A stretch of 8,897 nt of DNA from Ignavibacteria bacterium (GCA_027347545.1 DAIEQT010000462.1:1-8897), one strand, 5' to 3'; numbered from the stretch's first letter, positions 1 through 7,956 are shown. Program-made: numbers and translations. The notes: generated by a model not told the origin, from the letters alone.

Positions 1-938
1 CATGGAATAAACTTGGCAAACTTACTTCTTACTCAAAAGGCTTGGATGATCACATCGAAGCTGTCCTGAAGATTCCATTTATAAACATTCCTAAGATTCG
101 CAAAAGAAAATTCAAAGTGCTGCTCGACTGTGTTAACGGCGCCGGTTCTTACTCGATGCCTTGGCTTTTAGAAAAACTTGGCTGTAAGGTAATAGAAATG
201 AATTGCTCGAAGAGTGGCATCTTCCCTCGCTTGCCCGAGCCAATTTCCGAAAATCTAAAAGCTACAATGCAAGCTGTGAAAAAACATAAAGCCGATATTG
301 GAATTGTAGTTGATCCGGATGTTGACCGACTTGTTTTAATTACCGATAAAGGTGAGCCTTTCAGCGAAGAAAATACAATAACACAAGCAGCACGGTTTTG
401 GCTCTCAAAGAAAAAAGGAAACGTTGTTGTTAATCTTTCAACTACGCGCGCGGTTGATGATGTTGCCCGTGAGTTTGGATGTAAGGTTTTTCGCTCCTCC
501 GTTGGCGAAGCAAATGTAGTAAAGAAAATGAAAGAGGTTAAAGCTGTAATTGGGGGCGAAGGAAGCGGCGGAGTGATTTTGCCCAAAGCTGTTTTTGGCA
601 GAGATTCATTAACCGGCACAGTAATTATGCTTCAGCATCTTCTTGAGTTTGGAGGAACGATGAGTGAAATGAAGAAAGCACTCCCGCAATACTTTATTGC
701 AAAGAAAAAAATTCTTATTGGGAATAAGAATGCCGACGAAGTAGTTAAGAAATTGATCGAGAAATATTCCGACCAACAGATAAATACCGAAGATGGTTTA
801 CGAATTGATTTCCCGGATCACTGGACTCACTTCCGTAAATCTAACACAGAGCCGATTATTCGTTGCATTGTAGAAGCGAAGAACAAAAAGGATGCAGAAA
901 GTTTAGCAGACAAATATTTTCAAGAAATATCGAACTAA
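1..938 (+). CDS. Alpha-D-phosphohexomutase (phosphoglucosamine mutase / phosphomannomutase type), 5'-truncated by the window edge
   Basis: The enzyme interconverts hexose 1- and 6-phosphates in the cytoplasm, probably glucosamine phosphates for peptidoglycan precursors or mannose phosphates. The frame is open to the left edge (first full codon at base 3), so 311 residues are visible. About 150 N-terminal residues, including the phosphoserine loop, lie outside; the family is usually about 450-460 residues. Visible hallmarks, numbered from base 3: the metal-binding loop DPDVDR (104-109), the sugar-binding loop GGEGSGG (184-190), and the C-terminal phosphate-binding loop RKSNTEP (278-284). The usual loop is GExSGH; the Gly in place of His is, as I recall, common in FCB-group homologues. 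A TTG at 42 is internal, not the start. The isomerase gene follows after 22 bases, so an operon is likely. The family is certain, but substrate choice (GlmM or ManB) cannot be settled from this fragment. Confidence 0.9.
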   Translation, partial: WNKLGKLTSYSKGLDDHIEAVLKIPFINIPKIRKRKFKVLLDCVNGAGSYSMPWLLEKLGCKVIEMNCSKSGIFPRLPEPISENLKATMQAVKKHKADIGIVVDPDVDRLVLITDKGEPFSEENTITQAARFWLSKKKGNVVVNLSTTRAVDDVAREFGCKVFRSSVGEANVVKKMKEVKAVIGGEGSGGVILPKAVFGRDSLTGTVIMLQHLLEFGGTMSEMKKALPQYFIAKKKILIGNKNADEVVKKLIEKYSDQQINTEDGLRIDFPDHWTHFRKSNTEPIIRCIVEAKNKKDAESLADKYFQEISN

Positions 939-960
939 CCGAAAAGGAGCTATAAACGAA

Positions 961-2655
961 ATGAAATTAAGCATTGGAAAATTTCAGAATGAATTTGAGA
1001 AAGTAATAGAACAATTTGAAACGGAAAAAATTTCTTCTAGAATTTGGGACAAAGACTTTACAGTTTGGAGCGATAAACCGGATGAAATTACTAACCGTCT
1101 CGGCTGGCTAACCAGCCCGCAAAATTCTCTCTCTAAATTAAAAGAGATTAATGCGTTCGTTGAGGAAGTCCGCAAAAATGGATTTAAGAAAGCGTTACTG
1201 CTTGGAATGGGCGGCTCAAGTTTAGCGCCGGAAGTTTTTCGCCTAACATTCGGCGTTAAGGAAGGCTACTTAGATTTAGCTGTTTTGGATAGTACTGATC
1301 CGGAAGCAGTTTTGAATTACGCTAATACTTTTGATCCGGCGGAAACCTTATACATTGTATCAACCAAATCTGGCGGAACTGTAGAGACGTTTTCGTTCAT
1401 GAAATATTTTTACAACCTTACGGCTGCTAAAGTTGGTAATGAAAACGTAGGCAAACATTTCATCGCCATTACCGATCCGGGAAGCGGACTTGAATCCACT
1501 GCTAAGCAATTGAATTACAGAAAAATCTTCTTGAACGATCCTAACATTGGAGGAAGATACTCTGCCCTTTCTTTGTTTGGGATTGTTCCGGCAGCATTAA
1601 TTGGAGTTGATGTTGCTCAAGTATTAAGAATTGCCGAAGCATTTGCAAACACAAGTAAAGCCGACAGTTCAACAAAAAATCCTTCCGCTCAAATTGGCGT
1701 ATTGATGGGTTTACTTGCAAAGCATGGCAAAGATAAAGTTACATTTATCAACACCGCGCATCTCTCATATTTTGGCGCTTGGGTCGAACAATTGATCGCT
1801 GAAAGTACCGGAAAAGTTGGTAAAGGAATTCTTCCGGTAGTTGGCGAGGAGATTTTAACTCCGGATAAATATTCTTCTGACCGTTTATTTGTCTATGTTC
1901 GTTTGAAAAACGATGACACTCTAAGAGATAAAGTTGAAGCATTTAAAAATGCAGGTCATCCGGTTGTAGAAATTGCTCTGCACAATGTTGACGAACTTGG
2001 GGCAGAATTTTTCAGATGGGAGTTTGCTACTATCGTTGCAAGCTGGCTAATAAAAATTCAGCCGTTTGATCAGCCGAATGTTGAGTCTGCAAAAATTGTT
2101 GCTCGTAAAATGGTTCAAGAATATAAAGAGACTGGTAAGCTGCCGGAATTGAGTGTAGCGATTGAAGAAAACGGCATTAAAGTTTCAAGCGATATTTCTG
2201 CTTCTTCAAGCAAAGAACTAATCACAAAGTTCTTAGATTCAATTAGCACTCAAGATGCATCACTGCCTAAGCCTTACGTTTCAATTCAAGCTTATCTTAC
2301 AATGAACAAAGCGAACGAAGAACTATTGCAAACTCTGCGCACAAAAATTCAAGAGAAGTATAAAGTTGCAACGACGGTTGGTTTTGGTCCACGATTCTTG
2401 CATTCAACCGGTCAGCTTCATAAAGGAGATTCCGGAAACGGATTGTTTATACAATTCATTACTACTGCTACAGAAGATGCTGCGATTCCGGATGAGGCTG
2501 GTGATGATAAATCTTCGATGAGTTTTAGTGTGCTGATAAAGTCTCAAGCGCTCGGCGACCGCCAGGCATTGCTGGATAACAATCGTAGATTAATTACTGT
2601 TGATTTAGGAAAAGATGTTGTAACCGGACTAAATATTTTTGCTGAATTAGTCTAG
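961..2655 (+). CDS. pgi: Glucose-6-phosphate isomerase, transaldolase-PGI-fusion type but stand-alone
   Basis: The enzyme interconverts glucose 6-phosphate and fructose 6-phosphate in the cytoplasm. The 564 residues match the isomerase half of bifunctional transaldolase/PGI proteins rather than classical PGI. The sequence runs RIWDKD (27-32), NRLGWL (45-50), the SIS phosphosugar motif GMGGSSLAPE (82-91), STKSGGTVET (134-143), GGRYSALSLFG (197-207), the ESTGK segment with a probable catalytic Glu (281-285), and HSTGQLHKG with a probable catalytic His (481-489). The order is two SIS-like lobes (about 65-210 and 240-390) and a C-terminal domain (about 430-564). The ATG at 961 follows a good ribosome site, AAAAGGAG at 942-949, 11 bases upstream. 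No transaldolase domain precedes it, because the N-terminus begins just before the PGI homology. It lies 22 bases after the phosphohexomutase gene and is probably cotranscribed with it. The family call is firm; the reaction is inferred from homology. Confidence 0.92.
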   Translation: MKLSIGKFQNEFEKVIEQFETEKISSRIWDKDFTVWSDKPDEITNRLGWLTSPQNSLSKLKEINAFVEEVRKNGFKKALLLGMGGSSLAPEVFRLTFGVKEGYLDLAVLDSTDPEAVLNYANTFDPAETLYIVSTKSGGTVETFSFMKYFYNLTAAKVGNENVGKHFIAITDPGSGLESTAKQLNYRKIFLNDPNIGGRYSALSLFGIVPAALIGVDVAQVLRIAEAFANTSKADSSTKNPSAQIGVLMGLLAKHGKDKVTFINTAHLSYFGAWVEQLIAESTGKVGKGILPVVGEEILTPDKYSSDRLFVYVRLKNDDTLRDKVEAFKNAGHPVVEIALHNVDELGAEFFRWEFATIVASWLIKIQPFDQPNVESAKIVARKMVQEYKETGKLPELSVAIEENGIKVSSDISASSSKELITKFLDSISTQDASLPKPYVSIQAYLTMNKANEELLQTLRTKIQEKYKVATTVGFGPRFLHSTGQLHKGDSGNGLFIQFITTATEDAAIPDEAGDDKSSMSFSVLIKSQALGDRQALLDNNRRLITVDLGKDVVTGLNIFAELV

Positions 2656-2682
2656 TAATTGTAACTGAAGAGATTCTTCGCT

Positions 2683-2707
2683 TCCCGCTTCGAAATCCGA
2701 AGCGGGA
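2683..2707. terminator. Hairpin between convergent genes, possible bidirectional terminator
   Basis: A perfect 10-bp GC-rich inverted repeat (TCCCGCTTCG with CGAAGCGGGA, 5-base loop at 2693-2697) lies in the 67 bases between the isomerase stop and the stop of the opposing kinase gene. A hairpin here would suit termination from both sides. Neither strand has a run of T directly after the stem, so it is not a textbook intrinsic terminator. It may act with Rho, or as a 3'-end stabiliser. Confidence 0.55.
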
Positions 2708-2722
2708 GATCATAATGAAAAA

Positions 2723-4150
2723 TTATTCGTATGGCAGTTCGAAAGCGAAGGTTGAACCAACACCTTGCTTACTTTCCACCCAGACTTTTCCCCCATGTTC
2801 TTCAATTATTTTTTTAACAATCCACAAACCCAGGCCGGAGCTTTGTTCTAATCCCGTGGGCTTTGCGCTAAGCACGGACCCTTTTTGAAAAGAACGTTTC
2901 AAGTCATCTTCTGAAAGTCCAACTCCATTATCCTTTACTTCTACCACTATTGTTTTCTTATTCAAGTCTTTCACATAAGTTCTCACTTCAACAATAGTTT
3001 CCGGCGGAGCGTACTTAATAGCGTTATTAACAAGATTATCAAGCGCCTCTTCAATTTTTTCCGGATCCATTTTTACTTCCGGCAATTCATTTGCATTCTT
3101 GTTGTAGAACTTAACTTTCTTTGCCTTTGCGTAAGAGGCATTTTGATTAAACACATCATCAACAAGGTTCTTCAGAGAAGATTTATTCAGTTTAAGTTTG
3201 GGTTCGGGCAATGCCTTAGCAATTATTGTACACATGTCTTGCGATAGTTTAACAATGTCTTCGGATGAAGCAACCAGCGATGCCATAATTTCTTGATGTT
3301 CGTTAGCGTTAAGTTCATACGAGTTCAACAATTCAATATACCCGCGGATTGCGGAAGCCGGGTTCTTAATATCGTGAATCGCCATGGCGAATAATTCTTC
3401 TTTCTGAGTGTGTAAAATTTCAAGGCGCGCTTTCGCCTCAGCAAGTTTTTCTTTTTGCTCAACAAGATGAACATTAGATTTCTCAAGAGTCTTTACATTC
3501 TTGTCCAGCTCATGGATTCGGTTCTTAAGATTTTCATTCTCATTTTTTTTGTGGGCTAATTCTTCTTTAACACGCTTGTAGGAGTATTTTAGATCGGATA
3601 ATTCTTCAACAAGGCGCTTACTATTTTTATCATGCGGACTTCTTTTAACCAAAAGGATCAATACAATTACAAACAGAACAGCGCACAATCCGGCTAGTCC
3701 GTAAATAAAAACCGGGTCTGTAAATTTAGATACTTGAATAGGATCTTCTGAAGCTGCAACAGCAGGTTGCTCTGTAACCGAAAAAGTCAGCAGCAACGGA
3801 GCTGAATCAACTAAATTTTCTGTGTAAGCAATAATCTTAAAGATGTGAGTGCCTGGTTCGAGATTTTTTAACGTGTAATAACTCTCAATATGTTTCGGCT
3901 CAATCATTACACCGTCTAGAAAAAGTCTGTAGAAAGAACTTTGGCTTGCCGTAAATCCTACATACAGGGTTTCTCCTTTCACAAGCGATATTCTTTCCCA
4001 CTCACTCTTATCAATAACTTTTGTGCCTTTTTGAACATCTGTTAAGCTTACTGTTATTTCACCCGGCCTCTGAGCAAGAATAATTGTGAGCTGTAAAATC
4101 AAAAAGAAAACGATTGCTGTTAAATTTCGGGTAGTTCTTGAATTATCCAT
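2723..4150 (-). CDS. Membrane-bound sensor histidine kinase with Y_Y_Y-like extracytoplasmic domain
   Basis: This is a 475-residue sensor kinase expected to autophosphorylate on His and pass the phosphate to a response regulator. Order: hydrophobic N-terminal segment or signal anchor (11-26); extracytoplasmic part (about 27-145) whose stretch 73-125 (YRLFLDG, YYTLKNLEPGTHIFKI) resembles the Ig-like Y_Y_Y domain; membrane segment (about 147-168); a long charged, probably coiled-coil linker (about 177-250); HisKA with H-box AIHDIKNP and acceptor His259; and HATPase with N-box DNLVNNAIKY (371-380), G1 KDNGVGL (406-412) and G2 SSGLGLWIV (437-445). All catalytic motifs are intact. No response regulator gene or receiver domain is in the window, so it is an orphan here. 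It lies 108 bases downstream of typA, beyond typA's terminator, so it probably has its own promoter. The ATG has only a weak purine-rich leader (AAAGAAAG). The stimulus is unknown. Confidence 0.9.
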   Translation of the reverse strand: MDNSRTTRNLTAIVFFLILQLTIILAQRPGEITVSLTDVQKGTKVIDKSEWERISLVKGETLYVGFTASQSSFYRLFLDGVMIEPKHIESYYTLKNLEPGTHIFKIIAYTENLVDSAPLLLTFSVTEQPAVAASEDPIQVSKFTDPVFIYGLAGLCAVLFVIVLILLVKRSPHDKNSKRLVEELSDLKYSYKRVKEELAHKKNENENLKNRIHELDKNVKTLEKSNVHLVEQKEKLAEAKARLEILHTQKEELFAMAIHDIKNPASAIRGYIELLNSYELNANEHQEIMASLVASSEDIVKLSQDMCTIIAKALPEPKLKLNKSSLKNLVDDVFNQNASYAKAKKVKFYNKNANELPEVKMDPEKIEEALDNLVNNAIKYAPPETIVEVRTYVKDLNKKTIVVEVKDNGVGLSEDDLKRSFQKGSVLSAKPTGLEQSSGLGLWIVKKIIEEHGGKVWVESKQGVGSTFAFELPYE

Positions 4151-4220
4151 CTTTCTTTCGAATGTTTAGTGCATGTATTATCGTAACAAAGCTGCTTTTC
4201 TTTATCCCCCAAAAATTTTG

Positions 4221-4248
4221 TTAATAAAAAAGGCTGATTTCTCAGCCT
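4221..4248 (-). terminator. Intrinsic terminator of typA
   Basis: On the minus strand, 10 bases after the typA stop, a perfect 7-bp stem (AGGCTGA with TCAGCCT, 4231-4248) closes a GAAA tetraloop. It is followed directly by a T run and an AT-rich tail (4221-4231). This is a textbook Rho-independent terminator, and it separates typA from the kinase gene downstream. Confidence 0.9.
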
Positions 4249-4258
4249 CCAAGTAATT

Positions 4259-6079
4259 CTAATCGCCATCTTCTTCGGCTTTAGCAAGGTTGTATCTCTT
4301 CCTTTCGTTTGGATCAAGGTGGAGTTTTCTGAGTCTAATTGATTTAGGAGTAACCTCAACCATTTCATCATCTTGAATATACTCTAAAGCTTCTTCGAGA
4401 GAGAATTTGATTGCCGGGACAATCTTAACAGCCTTATCGCTCCCGCTCGCACGCATATTTGAGAGCTTTTTACCTCTCTGAACATTTACTTCAATATCAA
4501 TGTCTTTGCTATGCTCTCCAATTATTTGCCCACGGTAAACAACATCACCCGGCTCTATAAAGAATTTACCACGGTCTTGTAAACCATCAATTGCGTATGC
4601 AGTACTTGGTCCTTGATCCATAGAGATCAGCGCGCCGTTTTTCTTTTCACCAATCGCGCCTTTAAAATATTCGTACTGGAAAAATCTATGGTGCATTACT
4701 GCTTCACCGGCTGTTGCAGTTAAAACTTTTGTCCTCAATCCCATAATGCCGCGTGAAGGAATATGGAACTCCAACTTTTGCATATTGCCCTTGTTTTCCA
4801 TCTTCACAATTACACCGCGTCTCTGTCCAACAAGCTCAATTACTTTTCCGGCATATTCCGCCGGTACATCAACAACCAAAACTTCTATCGGTTCAGCTTT
4901 TTTACCATTAATCTCTTTGTAAATAACTCTTGGCTCTCTAATCTGAATTTCAAATCCTTCACGTCTCATATTTTCAATCAAGATTGAAAGATGAAGAAGT
5001 CCGCGTCCGGATACTTTTAGTGAGTCTGGCGAACTTGTATCCTGCACCCTAAGAGCTACGTTATGTTCTAACTCCTTGTATAATCTATCACGTATTTGAC
5101 GGGAAGTAACCAACTTTCCTTCTTGTCCGTAGAATGGTGAATTGTTTACGGTAAATGTCATGCTTATGGTTGGTTCATCAATAGATATAATCGGCAGTGG
5201 TTCGGGATTTTCAGCATCTGCAATAGTATCGCCAATATCAATATCCCCCACACCAACTACTGCACAAATATCACCAGCTTGTACTTCATCCACTTCGGCT
5301 CTGCCTACTCCATCAAAAATAAATAGCTGCTTAATAGCAGTACTGCGTATTGTTCCATCCCGTTTGATTATTGAAAGCTTTGTAGTTTTGTTTAGTGTAC
5401 CTCTAAAAACACGTCCAATACCAATTCTTCCAACGTAATCGCTGTAATCCAAAGAAGTAGTCTGCATTTGCACGGTACCTTCTTCGATTTTTGGTGCCGG
5501 GATTTTCTTAATAATTTTTTCGAGCAGTGGTGTTAAATCTTTTCTTGGATCATCCAAGTTCTTTATTGCCCAGCCGTTTCTTCCGCTGGCATAAACAAAA
5601 GTAAAATCAAGCTGGTCTTCATCAGCGCCTAACTCAATAAACAAATCATAAATTTCATCAAGAACTTCCAACGGACGGTTATCGGGGCGATCAATTTTAT
5701 TTATTACAACGATAGGTTTAAGATGCAAACTGAGAGCTTTTTCCAGTACGAAACGGGTTTGCGGCATAGGTCCTTCAAACGAATCTACGAGAAGAAGAAC
5801 TCCATCAGCCATTTTAAGAACGCGTTCAACTTCGCCGCCAAAATCCGCGTGACCGGGAGTATCAATTATGTTGATTTTGTATTCCTTATAAGGAATACTG
5901 ATGTTTTTTGCTAAAATTGTAATGCCTCGTTCCCGCTCCAAATCGTTTGAATCCAAAAAGCAGTCACGGACAACCTGGTTGCTTCTAAAAACCGAGCATT
6001 GTTTCAAAATTTGATCTACAAGCGTGGTCTTGCCATGATCAACGTGAGCAATTATTGCAATATTGCGTATATCTTTCAC
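4259..6079 (-). CDS. typA: Ribosome-associated translational GTPase TypA/BipA
   Basis: TypA (BipA) is an EF-G-like GTPase that binds ribosomes and is linked to ribosome assembly and to stress and low-temperature growth. The 606 residues match the family's usual length. The GTP-binding motifs are intact: G1 AHVDHGKTT (11-19), G2 RGIT (51-54), G3 DTPGH (73-77), G4 NKID (127-130) and G5 SGR (165-167). They are followed by beta-barrel domain II (about 204-290), an EF-G domain III-like region (about 300-385), a domain V-like region (about 395-475), and the BipA-specific C-terminal domain (about 480-606) with its conserved [14 protein letters not shown]. The start is GTG at 6079: a strong AAAGGAG lies 5 bases upstream, and an in-frame stop lies nine codons upstream or fewer, leaving no ATG option. 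It appears monocistronic, with a possible promoter box at 6120-6127 and its own terminator at 4221-4248. Confidence 0.97.
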   Translation of the reverse strand: MKDIRNIAIIAHVDHGKTTLVDQILKQCSVFRSNQVVRDCFLDSNDLERERGITILAKNISIPYKEYKINIIDTPGHADFGGEVERVLKMADGVLLLVDSFEGPMPQTRFVLEKALSLHLKPIVVINKIDRPDNRPLEVLDEIYDLFIELGADEDQLDFTFVYASGRNGWAIKNLDDPRKDLTPLLEKIIKKIPAPKIEEGTVQMQTTSLDYSDYVGRIGIGRVFRGTLNKTTKLSIIKRDGTIRSTAIKQLFIFDGVGRAEVDEVQAGDICAVVGVGDIDIGDTIADAENPEPLPIISIDEPTISMTFTVNNSPFYGQEGKLVTSRQIRDRLYKELEHNVALRVQDTSSPDSLKVSGRGLLHLSILIENMRREGFEIQIREPRVIYKEINGKKAEPIEVLVVDVPAEYAGKVIELVGQRRGVIVKMENKGNMQKLEFHIPSRGIMGLRTKVLTATAGEAVMHHRFFQYEYFKGAIGEKKNGALISMDQGPSTAYAIDGLQDRGKFFIEPGDVVYRGQIIGEHSKDIDIEVNVQRGKKLSNMRASGSDKAVKIVPAIKFSLEEALEYIQDDEMVEVTPKSIRLRKLHLDPNERKRYNLAKAEEDGD

Positions 6080-6084
6080 TAAAA

Positions 6085-6091
6085 CTCCTTT
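6085..6091 (-). promoter_or_regulatory. Shine-Dalgarno site that fixes the GTG start of typA
   Basis: Read on the minus strand this is AAAGGAG, 5 bases before the GTG at 6079. An in-frame TAA lies just upstream of it, so GTG is the only sensible start for typA. Confidence 0.85.
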
Positions 6092-6119
6092 ACTTATAAA
6101 ATTACACTTATTGAGGGGG

Positions 6120-6127
6120 CAAATTTA
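6120..6127 (-). promoter_or_regulatory. Possible Bacteroidetes-type -7 promoter box upstream of typA
   Basis: The minus strand reads TAAATTTG, a full match to the Bacteroidetes -7 consensus TAnnTTTG. It lies about 40 bases before the typA start, giving room for a short leader carrying the ribosome site. No TTTG is seen at the expected -33 distance (19-21 bases upstream), so the call is tentative. Confidence 0.35.
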
Positions 6128-6197
6128 CGAAAAGGTTGGCTAATTCGGAGATTAAGTTTGAGTTGGAAGGAAAGCCGGTTACTTTGCTTATTTTAAA

Positions 6198-6416
6198 CTA
6201 CAATTCTTCTATTTCTCCTAGCACTTTCTTTGCCATACAGATAAAAAAGCTTTTATCAACTTCATTATTATCTAAAGCATTTTCTGGAAGCCTTTCCCAG
6301 CTATAGACAAACTCTTCTGAAGTTTCGCCATACGATTCGTAAAAAGGTTTATAACAATGTCCGTGTACTTCTGCTAATATCTTAGCTAGCTTTTGAATAT
6401 TAGTATCTGTTACCAT
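6198..6416 (-). CDS. Small hypothetical protein, 72 residues
   Basis: I do not recognise this gene with confidence. It encodes a 72-residue, acidic, probably helical, soluble protein with no signal peptide or membrane segment. The middle part (ETSEEFVYSWERLPENALDNN, about residues 31-51) has a W-x2-LP-x5-N pattern. This loosely resembles small proteins, including RyR-like domains, in which a W..LPE motif is followed by a helix, but the likeness is weak. The composition looks like a real protein, and the gap between its neighbours is otherwise unoccupied. The ATG at 6416 has no clear Shine-Dalgarno sequence, and I see no promoter or terminator belonging to it. It sits between the DUF58 gene (122 bases upstream) and typA (118 bases downstream), on the same strand as both. 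A chance open frame cannot be ruled out. Confidence 0.55.
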   Translation of the reverse strand: MVTDTNIQKLAKILAEVHGHCYKPFYESYGETSEEFVYSWERLPENALDNNEVDKSFFICMAKKVLGEIEEL

Positions 6417-6538
6417 AAATGCTCATTAATTTAGTATTTGATAAATTTCATTGCTGACATTTATAACTCCACTACAGACCAACAAGTCCTTTTCTTAGTG
6501 TTAACAAAAAACTATTAAGCCCCAAAAGCCTCTCGCGA

Positions 6539-7447
6539 TCAGCTCAACTTTGCTCTTTTCGAAAAATAACTCATCAACGCTTTATCAAACGGTTGGTTTG
6601 TTTCTATCAGATTGTATTCGATTCCAAGGTTCAAGCATTCCGATTTTATCCGGTTCAGAAATTCCTTCATCGCATCTTGGTAAGCTTTCTGAATATGGTG
6701 TGGTTGTGATGTGATTTTTTCAGCAGTTTCCATATCAACAAAAATAGCGTCGCGGTCAAAACCAAAACTTTTCTCTATCGGATCAAGAATTTGAAATACA
6801 ATTACTTCATTTTTCTTAAAGTGAATTTGTTTCAGCGCGGAAATTGTTGTTTCGATATCATCAAAGAAGTCGGAGATAATGATTGTAAGTCCACGTTTCT
6901 TAATTTTTTCTGCTACACTACTTAAGCATCTGGAAAAACTCGTCTTCCCTTCCGGCTTAGCTTGCGCCAAAGCAGTTAACAAATTGGTAAGATATATCCG
7001 GTTAGATTTTGGAGGCAAATAACTTTGTATTTTCTCAGCGTAAGTGACCAAGCCAACAGAATCTTGCTGATTGATCATTGTATAACTAAGCGCAGCTGCA
7101 AGGTTTGTGGCATAATCGAGTTTTGTTACTTTGCCATCGTACTTAAAATTCATTGATTTGCTTACATCCAAAAAGATGTGGCTAATGAGATTGGTTTCTT
7201 CTTCAAATTGCTTGATGTAATACTTTTCACTCTTGGCGAAGACTTTCCAGTCAACATTCTTTAGCGAATCTCCTTGCATGTAGGGACGGTGCTGACTGAA
7301 CTCGACACTGAAGCCATGGTAAGGACTTTTGTGAAGTCCCACCATAAATCCTTCAACAACCATGCGCGCCCGAAGCTCAAGTGTTTTGAGCTTGGAAACA
7401 ATTGCCGGATCAAGAAATTTTTTAAAGTCTTGCGCTTTAACTGCCAC
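6539..7447 (-). CDS. DUF58 protein with von Willebrand factor A-like fold
   Basis: This 302-residue cytoplasmic protein belongs to the DUF58 family, often encoded beside MoxR-type AAA ATPases and thought to work with them in chaperone-like or envelope-related tasks; the biochemical role is unknown. The N-terminal half carries the diagnostic stretch GLHKSPYHGFSVEF (37-50), RPYMQGDSLKNVDWK (54-68) and YYIKQFEEE (76-84). Next comes a vWA-like domain with a metal-site motif DVSKS (94-98), a possible Thr ligand in GKTS (167-170), and ISDFFDD (191-197). No membrane helix is visible, and the length is typical of short DUF58 proteins. The start is GTG at 7447, whose G is shared with the TAG stop of the TPR lipoprotein gene. 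There is no good Shine-Dalgarno sequence, so translation is probably coupled. No moxR gene lies in the window. Confidence 0.9.
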   Translation of the reverse strand: MAVKAQDFKKFLDPAIVSKLKTLELRARMVVEGFMVGLHKSPYHGFSVEFSQHRPYMQGDSLKNVDWKVFAKSEKYYIKQFEEETNLISHIFLDVSKSMNFKYDGKVTKLDYATNLAAALSYTMINQQDSVGLVTYAEKIQSYLPPKSNRIYLTNLLTALAQAKPEGKTSFSRCLSSVAEKIKKRGLTIIISDFFDDIETTISALKQIHFKKNEVIVFQILDPIEKSFGFDRDAIFVDMETAEKITSQPHHIQKAYQDAMKEFLNRIKSECLNLGIEYNLIETNQPFDKALMSYFSKRAKLS

Positions 7448-7950
7448 TATTTTGCTGACAATTTATTTTCTAAAATTTCTTCAGGAGTTTTGCCGAGATT
7501 TTCCAATTCCATCTTAATCTGAGAAGCGAGTTCATGTTTCGGGAATTTCTCGAGAAAGGTTTGGTAAGTCAGTTTTGCTTCATCAAATTTGTTCAAATTA
7601 TTTGCTAGTATGAATCCCGACATAAACAAAGCTTTTGGCGCATCTTCTGATTTTGGGAAGTTCTTATACAAATCGCGGTAATACTCAACTGCCTTTTTGT
7701 TCGATTCATCACCTTGAACATTGGGCACCAAAAACATTTGGTACATCGAACCGACGCGCATTAAACTTTTAGCGGCAAAATCGCTGGAAGAATATTCTTC
7801 AATAACCAATTTATAATCTGTCAAAGCCTCTGCATATTTTTTGTCATTATAATTCCTTTCTGCGGCGTTGAATGTGTCTCTATCTTTGTTGGTGTTGCAA
7901 GCAGTAACCAAAATGATAATTATGAACAGTGAGGAAAAGATTTTTTTCAT
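7447..7950 (-). CDS. TPR-repeat lipoprotein (BamD/YbgF-like outer-membrane type)
   Basis: This is a 167-residue predicted lipoprotein. Residues 1-17 form a signal peptide (MKKIF, a hydrophobic Ile/Leu-rich core, then lipobox LVTAC with Cys18). The rest is built from helical TPR-like units at about 27-60 (NYNDKKYAEALTDYKLVIEEY), 84-118 (KKAVEYYRDLYKNFPKSEDA) and 121-150 (KFDEAKLTYQTFLEKFPKHE). The K-FP-S/H spacing is typical of BamD/YbgF-like repeats, so it probably acts as a protein-binding scaffold anchored in the envelope. The open frame extends 18 codons further upstream, but I chose the ATG at 7950 because it creates a clean lipoprotein signal and has AAAAGGG 6 bases upstream. It overlaps the DUF58 gene by one base (TAGTG), so the two form an operon. 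The specific partner is unknown, and it is too short for a full BamD. Confidence 0.85.
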   Translation of the reverse strand: MKKIFSSLFIIIILVTACNTNKDRDTFNAAERNYNDKKYAEALTDYKLVIEEYSSSDFAAKSLMRVGSMYQMFLVPNVQGDESNKKAVEYYRDLYKNFPKSEDAPKALFMSGFILANNLNKFDEAKLTYQTFLEKFPKHELASQIKMELENLGKTPEEILENKLSAK

Positions 7951-7956
7951 TGTGTA

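Noticed and set aside
149..619. A 156-codon open frame antisense to the phosphohexomutase gene.
   Set aside because: It overlaps a gene with clear family motifs, has low-complexity Ser/Thr/Phe-rich composition typical of an antisense shadow, and shows no ribosome site.
4151..4220. A sigma70-like -35/-10 pair ahead of the kinase gene (TTGTTA with GATAAT or TAAACA).
   Set aside because: The spacings are wrong for a standard promoter, so no promoter is annotated although one is expected here.
4120..4371. An 83-codon open frame spanning the end of typA, its terminator and the kinase start.
   Set aside because: It overlaps two well-supported genes in another frame and runs through an intrinsic terminator.
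6080..6110. TATAAG with TTGCCC upstream of typA as a sigma70 promoter.
   Set aside because: The -10 candidate lies so close to the ribosome site that the transcript would begin within it.
6500..6541. A possible terminator after the DUF58 gene (G-rich stretch followed by a T run on the minus strand).
   Set aside because: The T run is real, but no stable complementary stem could be paired before it.
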